From contig JAHZJK010000016.1 in the NCBI GenBank assembly GCA_022600955.1, forward strand, positions 35,637-99,636: a stretch of DNA of 64,000 bases, in the 5' to 3' direction. The notes under the pieces were generated by a model. The model searched no databases. It worked only from the letters and a program-made list of their open reading frames with translations, and was not told where the DNA came from. Shown piece after piece: positions 15,649 through 23,188 of this stretch. The translations under genes and the position numbers were made by a program. Numbering within the stretch: position 1 is the stretch's first letter; each line of letters starts with the position of its first letter. The stretch comes from Gammaproteobacteria bacterium. GTDB lineage: Bacteria > Pseudomonadota > Gammaproteobacteria > Steroidobacterales > Woeseiaceae.

Positions 15649-17031
15649 ATGAAACGAAGAGACATACTTAAATCAGCGCTTGTGGGCGGCACGATGATCG
15701 CCGCACCCGGGTGTGCGACGAGCGTCGAAGCCAACGCGCCGCCTAAGGAATATAGTATGCCGCCAGTTATCGATCCGGGGCGCCTTACCAATGAACCATG
15801 GGCACGCCAGGTCATGCGGCAGGCCGGAGTCGACGGCCTTGTGGCAATGAGTGACGTGAATGTGTTTTACCTCACCAACTACCACAGCTTCCTCAACAAG
15901 ATGCAGGTTCCCAATCCGAGTTTTGGCATTTTTCCGCTGGACGAGCACCGACAGTCTGCACTCGTAGCGTCCAGCGTGGATCAATGGGCTATCAGCAACG
16001 CCGAGAAAGACTATCCCTCTCTCGTTGCCTACAGCATGCCGGCTGACTGGAGGCCGTACTTGGACCGTGGCACATGGTCAACCGCACCGGACGCAAGCCA
16101 GGAATTTGGTTCGATCTGGCCGTCGACCCCGGCGAGTCTTTCCGAGCGCGAGCAAAGCTGGCTCGCGGCCGGTGAGCAGTCGCGAGATACCCTTGAGGCA
16201 TCACCGGCCTATGCGCTGGCAAGAGCATTGCGAGAGTGTGGACTTGAAAAAGGCCGCATCGCAGTTGATGACATGCGCATTGCCGATTTGCTAAACAGCA
16301 TTGGCTTTGATCGTGTGACCTGTATCGAAGGCGACAACCTGTTCCGAAAAATTCGCGTCATCAAGTCGGACGTCGAGATTGCACATATGCGAAGAATCGC
16401 CCGCGTCAACCAGGACGCGTCGATGGCGACGATCAGGCAAATTCAGCCGGGCGCGACCCATGCAGAGATCAACCAGATCTTTGCGCATGAAGCAGCCCGG
16501 CGTGGTGCTACCGCAATGTGGCTGGTCGCGGGCGGCGTGGGAGGTTTGCCAAATGCGCAGTGTATTGAGGGCGAGCCCATACTCTTCGACGCCGTTTGCC
16601 AGAGCAACAACTACCACGGTGATTTCGGACGCACTGTTTGTATCGGAGAGCCGTCAAAAAAACTTCAAAAACGCGCGGCGCTGATTCGTGCTGGCTGGCA
16701 AGCCGCATTTGAAATGATGCGGCCGGGCGCGCGTTACTCAGACATTCAGCGCGTAGCCCGATCTGCAATGAAGAAGACTGGCTTACCTGAAGCCAGAATT
16801 GGCGTAACGCCGCACTCGGTTGGTCTGCAGCACACAGATGAGCCGTATCGAGACGGCCTTCCTTTTACGGTCAAAGACGACCTGGTGTTGCGCGAAAACA
16901 TGACTATGACAGTCGACTTCCCGAGCATGGAGCTGGGTTGGGGCTCATGCCATCTCGAAGATCTGATACGCATCACTTCTGATGGTGCCGAGCCACTTGC
17001 ATCAATGGATGGCGCCCTAATCGTCGTTTAG
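15649..17031 (+). CDS. Tat-exported M24 (Xaa-Pro peptidase/creatinase fold) metallohydrolase
   Basis: 460 residues from the ATG at 15649, which has GTGGAGGG as ribosome site; an upstream in-frame start at 15595 is less likely. The N-terminus KRRDILKSALVGG fits a twin-arginine signal (RRxxLK), and APGC with Cys22 could be a lipobox, so the protein may be an exported lipoprotein. That is rare in this normally cytoplasmic family. The C-terminal pita-bread domain keeps all five metal ligands: Asp in LFDAVC, Asp in GDFGRT, His in TPHSVG, Glu in LRENMT and Glu in HLEDL. Members cleave Xaa-Pro bonds or C-N bonds in creatine- or ectoine-like substrates. It overlaps the MFS gene end by 15 bases, tail to tail. 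Confidence 0.88.
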   Translation: MKRRDILKSALVGGTMIAAPGCATSVEANAPPKEYSMPPVIDPGRLTNEPWARQVMRQAGVDGLVAMSDVNVFYLTNYHSFLNKMQVPNPSFGIFPLDEHRQSALVASSVDQWAISNAEKDYPSLVAYSMPADWRPYLDRGTWSTAPDASQEFGSIWPSTPASLSEREQSWLAAGEQSRDTLEASPAYALARALRECGLEKGRIAVDDMRIADLLNSIGFDRVTCIEGDNLFRKIRVIKSDVEIAHMRRIARVNQDASMATIRQIQPGATHAEINQIFAHEAARRGATAMWLVAGGVGGLPNAQCIEGEPILFDAVCQSNNYHGDFGRTVCIGEPSKKLQKRAALIRAGWQAAFEMMRPGARYSDIQRVARSAMKKTGLPEARIGVTPHSVGLQHTDEPYRDGLPFTVKDDLVLRENMTMTVDFPSMELGWGSCHLEDLIRITSDGAEPLASMDGALIVV

Positions 17032-18219
17032 ATCCGGATACTTTCCGAGTGTCAGCATCAGCGCTGCTCCGAGCACCGACATTCCCGCAACAATATTGAG
17101 TATTGGCGTATAGCTGCCGAAGTAGTCGTATACCAAACCGAAGCTAACCGGTGCCAGACCCGCTCCGATCGAAAAGAAAATATAAAGGGCGCCGTAGTAG
17201 GTGCCATAGCGGCGCAGCCCGAAGTAGCGACTGACCAGGTAGGCCAGCAAGTCCAGTTCTGCTCCGGCCGCGAGCCCCGTGATAATCATTGCCGCCGAGA
17301 GATACAGTGTGGATACGGATGCCCCGCTCAGAATTAGCGCCGCAATCGCTGGCGCGGCGAGAAATACTGCTGCAACCAGGGGCGCCCATATCCTGTCGAG
17401 AAGCACGCCAACGACTAGCCTTCCAACGACAACGCTTATGCCGATGAGTCCCGCATACCGGGCGGCGTCCGCGATGGTCAAGCCACGATCTGTCAGTAAG
17501 GAAACAGAATTGGTAATGAGCCCGGCGATTCCGGCGGCGGCCAGCACAAGCGCTATACCAATGACCCAGAAACGATAGCCCATGACCATCGGAACTGCTT
17601 CTGAACTCTTTCGAGCGACAGATGCGCTGTCTGCCTGCTTTTCACGAAACAACAACGTCAGCGCAGGGATCGATATGAGCAGGATTGTTCCCGCAAGCAA
17701 TAGATAAGCCGCTCGCCACCCGTAGGCACCAATCAACGAGGTCACATAGCTGGGCCCCAGCGTTGCTGCGACCCCTGTTCCGGCGAGCGTGATTCCTAGT
17801 GCAACCCCACGATTCTGGTCGAACCATCCCGTCACAACGCGCGTCCATGTGACTGGTAAGGTACCTGCTCCGAGCACCGACATAACCGCCCAGCCTGTGT
17901 AGTACAAACCGAGGTGATCACCCGTCAACGAGAGCGAAGCCAGTGTCAGTCCGTAAAGCGGCATCGACACAAGAGCAACACGCCGGGCTCCAAAGCGATC
18001 AACCAATAACCCTGCAATCGGCGCTGTGACGATCGCCATCAGTATCATGATAGTCACGCCGAGCTGGACATCGCCGCGGCTCCAGCCAGTATCACTTGAC
18101 ACCGCGACGGCGAACACGCCGTGTGTATAGAAGCTGATTGATGACAGACCGCAGCCTGCACCTATCATTGAACCCAGCAAGGCGCGACCGCCCTCGCGAA
18201 ACTCTTGTACAACACTCAC
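17017..18219 (-). CDS. MFS transporter (oxalate/formate antiporter-like)
   Basis: 400 residues with about 12 hydrophobic segments in two halves. The loop motif after TM2 reads GLLVDRFGARRVALVS, the signature of the major facilitator superfamily. The WSRGDVQLGVTI and VTRVVTGWFDQNRGVALGI stretches resemble the monocarboxylate/oxalate-formate antiporter branch, so an organic acid is a likely substrate (inference). GTG start, 6 bases after the racemase-fold gene, and last gene of the four-gene operon 22677-17017. It should be the inner-membrane partner of the TonB receptor that heads the operon. Confidence 0.9.
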   Translation of the reverse strand: MSVVQEFREGGRALLGSMIGAGCGLSSISFYTHGVFAVAVSSDTGWSRGDVQLGVTIMILMAIVTAPIAGLLVDRFGARRVALVSMPLYGLTLASLSLTGDHLGLYYTGWAVMSVLGAGTLPVTWTRVVTGWFDQNRGVALGITLAGTGVAATLGPSYVTSLIGAYGWRAAYLLLAGTILLISIPALTLLFREKQADSASVARKSSEAVPMVMGYRFWVIGIALVLAAAGIAGLITNSVSLLTDRGLTIADAARYAGLIGISVVVGRLVVGVLLDRIWAPLVAAVFLAAPAIAALILSGASVSTLYLSAAMIITGLAAGAELDLLAYLVSRYFGLRRYGTYYGALYIFFSIGAGLAPVSFGLVYDYFGSYTPILNIVAGMSVLGAALMLTLGKYPDLNDD

Positions 18220-18225
18220 AGCTGT

Positions 18226-18987
18226 CTAGTGCTCCCGTAGAAGGCTGCCGTATGCCGGCATTTGATCAAGCACACCGTTACTGCGCAACGCGTGCCAGTA
18301 GGTTGCAGTATTGATGGCGATGACGGGCTTTTGAAATCTCACTTCCGCGTCGGCGGCAAGAGCGGCCATCGGCAGATTGGTTCCAACCTGCACCAGGGCA
18401 TCAACATCTGGGCCATCGAGCAATCCAAGTACAGACCACAGTTTTTCAGGTGGGACTTTTGCGATATCGGTCCAACTTGAACATTGCAAACACTGGTCAG
18501 CAGAAACTGAAAAGCCAGACTCTTCAAAATACTGGCGCACTTGTTCGTTCGCCGCCGGAAAATACGGTGAAACGAACGCGATTGTCTTGATTCCCGGGTA
18601 GCAGCGCAGCGCTTCTGCTGTAGCGTGGGAACCAATACTCACGCCTGTCGACGCACGTCGCTGCACTTTTTGCTGGAATTCATCGGCACCCTTGCGGCCG
18701 CCATAGAACGTGATCGCGGACATCCCCATGACAAGGTAGTCCGGAGCACAAGTCATCACACTGTCGACTGCATCCAACACATTGTCACCGATCACGGCAG
18801 TGGCCTTCATAAACGTCTCATTGCTGACAGCATTTGCGTTCGGTGTGTAGATTCGACTGTAGTGATTGGTCACGCCCGCAGGCCGCATATCGTCAAACTC
18901 CGGCTGCACGACAGTATTGGTCGATGGCCCGAGGACGCCGAAGACACCACGCCAACCAAGTACGTCAGCCACGATTACGTTCTGCAA
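18226..18987 (-). CDS. Asp/Glu-racemase-fold protein of the maleate isomerase/arylmalonate decarboxylase group, both active-site Cys replaced
   Basis: About 253 residues from a TTG at 18987, or 248 from a GTG at 18972 that better fits the family start (ADVLGWRG). The PSTNTVVQPEF motif at 21-31 and VMGMSAITFYGG at 87-97 place it with maleate isomerases and arylmalonate decarboxylases. Isomerases need two cysteines and the decarboxylase needs the second one. Here the first position is within G88-M89-S90 (no Cys) and the second region reads LVQVGTNLPM at 199-207 (no Cys). It may be a different chemistry on the same fold, for example a lyase or hydratase acting on a dicarboxylate-like ligand, or an uncharacterised subfamily. 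It lies 17 bases after the flavin monooxygenase gene in one operon. Confidence 0.8.
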   Translation of the reverse strand: MQNVIVADVLGWRGVFGVLGPSTNTVVQPEFDDMRPAGVTNHYSRIYTPNANAVSNETFMKATAVIGDNVLDAVDSVMTCAPDYLVMGMSAITFYGGRKGADEFQQKVQRRASTGVSIGSHATAEALRCYPGIKTIAFVSPYFPAANEQVRQYFEESGFSVSADQCLQCSSWTDIAKVPPEKLWSVLGLLDGPDVDALVQVGTNLPMAALAADAEVRFQKPVIAINTATYWHALRSNGVLDQMPAYGSLLREH

Positions 18988-19004
18988 CTGTCACTGCGTC
19001 AAAC

Positions 19005-20204
19005 TCATTGAATCTCTGCCTCTGCCCTAAGGCTTTGTGCCATTGACTGACGCAGCATATAGTCTCTGCGACGCTCTGGATCCGCGTGAATGGCCCGCAT
19101 TTCATCCCACTGTTGTCGACGGCTTTCAGTTCCTGATTCCTCGATCATCTTCTTGTTGCGAATCGTCTGTGCCTGGACAAATTGATGCATGACCGTGCGG
19201 CGCTGTCGATCGTAGCGCTCCAGCAACTCATCCGAGTTGCCGTCATTGCGCAGTATTTCGCCCAGCTTGCCGGCCAGGTTTAGCGCATCGTGAATGCCGC
19301 CGTTCATTCCGAAGCCGCCCAACGGATTATTCAGATGGGCGGAATCGCCGGCGAGCAACACGCGACCGTGCCTCATTCGGCTGACCACGCGTTGGTGAAC
19401 GCGGTAGATAGTACGGTGGTTGGTCTCCACATGCAGACCATCACCGATCAGTCCGCGAAACAGGGTTTCTGTCTTCTCGTCGCTGATAGTAAAGTCATCG
19501 TCTTCCGATTCGTCGACTGGAACCAATACCCGCCATGCGCTTGGCACCTTGAGCAAGACATACCATTCCTCAGGATCGGAAACATAGTTGACGAAACACA
19601 GCTCATCGAAGTAGGCGGCCAGGTCCGTGCCTGTACTCAGAGTAAGGAACTTCTCCGGGTAGGTGAACCCGTCGAAACTAACGTCCAATTGTCTGCGAAC
19701 TGTACTTCTGGCGCCGTCAGCAGCTATCAGGTAGTCGCAGTGAAATGACCGGATGCCCTCCGCTGATTCCGCTTCGACCTGAACGCCCGAATCGGTTTGC
19801 TTGAACGACATTACCTTGTGGCTAAACAGCACCCCTGCGTTCGGGCTCGCTTCGAGCTCCTTTGCCAGCACGCGCGCCAGTTTGAATTGTTCGCACTGCA
19901 GTCGGTAAGGATACTCCAGCGTGTCGCTAAGCTCTCCAAGATCGAACTCGAGAACCTCGCCGGTTGATCGAATGCGGTATTGATAGAGTGGCGCCTTCAG
20001 GCCAAGTTCGATGAGCCGCTCTGCGATCCCGAGCTCATTGAGCAATGACAAGGTGGACGAATGAATGGTGGAGGCGCGCATGTCTTCTTCGCAGGTCGCA
20101 TTTGCCTCGAGCAGGAGTACGTCGATTCCGCGCTGCGCCAACGCATGGGCGACAACTGTCCCGACCGGGCCAGCACCGACTACGATGACTTCAAAACTGC
20201 TCAA
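19005..20204 (-). CDS. FAD-dependent aromatic-ring monooxygenase (PHBH/MhpA type)
   Basis: 399 residues from a TTG start preceded by AGAGG at good spacing. The class A flavoprotein hydroxylase motifs are complete: GAGPVG (residues 10-15) for FAD, YLIAADGARSTVR for the DG motif, and LLAGDSAHLNNPLGGFGMN for the ribityl-binding GD motif. Members hydroxylate phenols or N-heteroaromatics with NAD(P)H and O2, for example hydroxyphenylpropionate or hydroxynicotinate-like substrates. It is the second gene of the TonB receptor-monooxygenase-racemase-MFS operon, so the imported molecule is probably aromatic or heteroaromatic and is hydroxylated first (inference). No ring-cleavage dioxygenase is seen nearby. 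Confidence 0.92.
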   Translation of the reverse strand: MSSFEVIVVGAGPVGTVVAHALAQRGIDVLLLEANATCEEDMRASTIHSSTLSLLNELGIAERLIELGLKAPLYQYRIRSTGEVLEFDLGELSDTLEYPYRLQCEQFKLARVLAKELEASPNAGVLFSHKVMSFKQTDSGVQVEAESAEGIRSFHCDYLIAADGARSTVRRQLDVSFDGFTYPEKFLTLSTGTDLAAYFDELCFVNYVSDPEEWYVLLKVPSAWRVLVPVDESEDDDFTISDEKTETLFRGLIGDGLHVETNHRTIYRVHQRVVSRMRHGRVLLAGDSAHLNNPLGGFGMNGGIHDALNLAGKLGEILRNDGNSDELLERYDRQRRTVMHQFVQAQTIRNKKMIEESGTESRRQQWDEMRAIHADPERRRDYMLRQSMAQSLRAEAEIQ

Positions 20205-20280
20205 GGTACTAACCTCTACCAGCTCGTTGCTTCAGTGTTGCAGGTCGGCCTCCGTTCAGCCGATCAAACGACATCTTCAA

Positions 20281-22677
20281 CTAGAATTCCACGACGGCCT
20301 TGACTCCGACTGTTCTCTTTTCTGCCGGTGTTATGAACAGTGCCTGGTTCTGAAGATTCGCAAGCAAATCGGCACCAGAGAAGTCGTTTCTTGTTGCCGC
20401 GCTTCGGTAGCTATCATCGTCAAACAGATTACGTATGTAGAGCTCCAACCTGAGGTTGTCCCGCTCGAATCCTGTGCGCAAATTTACAACCGTATAGCTG
20501 GATATGTAGGCCAGATTGGTTTCGTCGGTGTACTGTTTTCCTTGGTAGATGATGTCAGGCCGCACGAACCACCCCCAATCGTCGCCGACCGTCTTGTGAT
20601 ACGTCGCCGTTAGTGAGCCGCTCCATTCTGGGTAGCGCGGAGAACTGTTGCCTGCACAATTCTGGTCCCCGGTAAGAATAAACCCAACGGCGCAATTGTA
20701 GGTCTGATACTCGGACTTGGCGTAGTTCAAACTGAACGCACCATCGAGATTTGCCGTTGCAGCAAATCTGCCTTCTATCTCAACTCCGAACAGGTCCGTC
20801 TCACCGACAGACCCGATCACATTTTGCGCGAAGGGCGTACCATCATCACGAATGAACGCGACGTTCTGCAGGTTCTTCTGATCCTCCCACGTCATCGCGT
20901 AAACCGACGTACTCAGTAGCAGTCGGTTGTCGAGCAGTTTTTGTTTCCAGCCAAACTCCAGATTCTTGAGTGTCTCTTCTTCAACTTCTACAGTACAACC
21001 GCAAGCCGCCTGGATCTGGTCAATTTCATTTTGACTGCGCACAGCCAGGACCACATTAAACAGGCCGGGAATATTGCCTTCTGAGTAAGTGCCGTAGAAC
21101 GTTGACTCATCGTTTGGTTGATATCGAGCGATCAGGCGCGGCAAGAAGGTCGAGAAGTCGTTGTCGAAGCTTTCGGTTGCTGTATTTAGTCCGACCTCAT
21201 CCTTCTGGAAGCGGCCTTCAAGATCGACCGAAAAGGTATCCGAGATCTGATAACCAATGGCACCGAAGAGCCCGAGTGCATCGCCGGTCTCCTCCGCGAA
21301 CGCGTCATTGAAAGCAAGGGGGCCGGCCAGAATTCCGGTGGTTTCGCCGTTGGGGTCCACTGCGACCGCACCGCCCGATCCACTGGTCAGGTATTCTGAC
21401 GTAAAGTAGTTGAGGCCGACCAGCCAGGTCAGCTTCTGATCACTGGCAGATTCGAGCCGGAACTCTTGCGTAAAATCCTCGTGAACCTGTGGGTCGCGCT
21501 GCCAGGCATTCGAAAATCCGGTTGAGTCAGAATCACGAATCCAGTTCGCCTCGATCTGATTGAAACCAGTACTTGAGCTGAAAGTCATTCCGTTGTTGAG
21601 CTCATAGTCGAGCTGGAAATTGACCCGCGTCGTTTCGCGCCGCAATCCAACACTATTCTGCGTCGGAATATCACTTTCGGATGGTGCGGTCGGATTGGTG
21701 AACACCAGGAGTCCGGCCAGCCCGGGATCAAGCGTCGTGTTTGAATCCGTGTACATGTCAACGTTGACCATCGGCACTTCGCCACAGTGGAAGTCGCGGT
21801 TAGCTGTCATTGGGTCGAGACCACCGTTTGCGAAGCAATTATAGATGTCAGGTCCCGCGCCTCGGCGTGATAGCGGCCCGCCGAGCATGAATCCATCCGG
21901 CGCCCCATCGTTATCTTCGCTATAGCTCAGTCTCAATTTCATCTGCAGCTGATCGGACGGAGTCGAATACAAGGTTCCTGCGACACTCTTGGTTTCTTCT
22001 CTGCCAAGCGGCCCACCGTCACTGGTCGCAGTGTATTGGCCGTCGGTTCCAAAGCCGCGCGCCGAAATTCGATAGAGAAGGTTGTCACTCGTCAGTGCGC
22101 CTTCGTGACTCAGTGCAACGTCATACGTTCCGTAATCGCCGATTTCGGTAGTCACCCGTCCCTTGTGCTCCGGCGTTGGCGTCCGTGTTACGTAGTTGAT
22201 CGCACCACCAAAGGTGCTTCGTCCGAACAAAGCCGACTGCGGTCCACGGATGATCTCTACTCGCTCAACATCATCGAATCCCAGCCCAAATACGCTGCCG
22301 GACACCCAGATGCCATCGACGAATACCGTGCCGATTTGCTGCGACGGTTGCGAGAGGTTTGTCGACATGCCGCGAAATCGTGTAGCGGAGTTATACCGTC
22401 CGGGGATAGCTACCGCCTGGTTCTGAAACTGAACCCCGGCCGCGAACAAAGTGAGGTCCTCGAGACTGCCGGCGCCCATTCTGTCGAGAGACGAGGCGTC
22501 GAAAGAGGCAATCGCCAACGGTACGTCCAACAGACTTTCGTCGCGCTTTCGCGCTGTCACTACGACTTCATCCAACGTTTCCGCGAGGCCAGTATTGGTA
22601 TCTTGCTGAGCATTGGCGGACGGGGCTGCGATGACGCAGGCGATTGCCGCAGTGATGTAGCAGGAAAGATTATTCAT
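20281..22677 (-). CDS. TonB-dependent outer-membrane receptor
   Basis: 798 residues with a signal peptide ending in SANAQ, then LDEVVVTARKRDESLLDVPLAI, the typical TonB-box and plug opening. A plug domain reaches to about residue 160 (VERVEIIRGPQSALFGRSTFGGAINYVTR). A long beta-barrel follows and ends in the aromatic residue VVEF, required for outer-membrane insertion. It imports a ligand too large or too scarce for porins, using TonB energy. Ribosome site AGAGG precedes the ATG. As first gene of a catabolic operon it probably imports that pathway's substrate rather than iron; no siderophore or haem genes are nearby. The upstream region has the shared operator-like motif. Confidence 0.96.
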   Translation of the reverse strand: MNNLSCYITAAIACVIAAPSANAQQDTNTGLAETLDEVVVTARKRDESLLDVPLAIASFDASSLDRMGAGSLEDLTLFAAGVQFQNQAVAIPGRYNSATRFRGMSTNLSQPSQQIGTVFVDGIWVSGSVFGLGFDDVERVEIIRGPQSALFGRSTFGGAINYVTRTPTPEHKGRVTTEIGDYGTYDVALSHEGALTSDNLLYRISARGFGTDGQYTATSDGGPLGREETKSVAGTLYSTPSDQLQMKLRLSYSEDNDGAPDGFMLGGPLSRRGAGPDIYNCFANGGLDPMTANRDFHCGEVPMVNVDMYTDSNTTLDPGLAGLLVFTNPTAPSESDIPTQNSVGLRRETTRVNFQLDYELNNGMTFSSSTGFNQIEANWIRDSDSTGFSNAWQRDPQVHEDFTQEFRLESASDQKLTWLVGLNYFTSEYLTSGSGGAVAVDPNGETTGILAGPLAFNDAFAEETGDALGLFGAIGYQISDTFSVDLEGRFQKDEVGLNTATESFDNDFSTFLPRLIARYQPNDESTFYGTYSEGNIPGLFNVVLAVRSQNEIDQIQAACGCTVEVEEETLKNLEFGWKQKLLDNRLLLSTSVYAMTWEDQKNLQNVAFIRDDGTPFAQNVIGSVGETDLFGVEIEGRFAATANLDGAFSLNYAKSEYQTYNCAVGFILTGDQNCAGNSSPRYPEWSGSLTATYHKTVGDDWGWFVRPDIIYQGKQYTDETNLAYISSYTVVNLRTGFERDNLRLELYIRNLFDDDSYRSAATRNDFSGADLLANLQNQALFITPAEKRTVGVKAVVEF

Positions 22678-23188
22678 ATTGAGAACCTCTTTAAGATTGC
22701 TCTTCTAGGCTAGAACGAGAGAAATCCTCACGGCAACTCGGCCTTCCTGCTTGTCTCAATAGTGGACAGTCTCAAAGTGGTCAGCCGTCCACTGGCTGTG
22801 ATTGCCAGAGATCGGAACAATTAGGCCAGTGCGGACAAGCGAGTGGTCTTATGAAATTGAGTCTCGCCTGTCGTGGCTATTGACGAGAACCGGACACCTC
22901 TTAGCTGCCGGTAGAAATTCCCGAAAGCGGCGCTCAGAAGTCCAATTTTTGGCAAGGCTTTTATCTTGCTCCATCAACTCTTTCTCAGCGACCGTTACGA
23001 CGTCAACCGGATTCGGCCGGCGGGATGAAGCTGGCAACTAGCGCCACGGGGCCAAACTGATACACTCTTGATTACGAGAAAACGAGCGCCCACGCATATC
23101 AATCAATATCTTAGCGTTGTTTTGCTACAACTTTGAATGCGTTATTACAGTTTTGATTACCTGAAACAATCTCTCTTACCGGAGTCCT
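22678..23188. other. 511-base intergenic region upstream of the TonB operon and downstream of glmS
   Basis: No supported gene. Two short opposed frames (22802-23041 plus, 22849-23037 minus) lack ribosome sites and recognisable similarity. The left part holds the regulatory elements at 22752-22793 and the receptor leader. The right part (about 23050-23180) is relatively AT-rich and lies after the glmS stop; I saw no strong rho-independent hairpin there. Confidence 0.5.
22752..22793. promoter_or_regulatory. Candidate IclR operator cluster before the TonB-receptor operon
   Basis: TGTCTCAATAGTGGACA at 22752-22768 matches the inverted motif at 15569-15585 in 16 of 17 positions and itself has TGTC/GACA ends. 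AGTGGAC (22761-22767) is repeated in inverted form as GTCCACT (22787-22793), 19 bases apart. Between them an imperfect second copy, GTCTCAAAGTGG, repeats GTCTCAATAGTGG. The cluster is 75-115 bases before the receptor start, a normal operator position. The regulator is inferred to be the IclR protein. Confidence 0.6.

Noticed and set aside
15516..15815. N-terminal extension of the deacetylase
   Set aside because: It runs through the divergent promoter into the M24 gene and has no family similarity.
22802..23041. Short opposed frames in the region before the TonB operon
   Set aside because: No ribosome-binding site, no recognised motif, and composition typical of chance frames.
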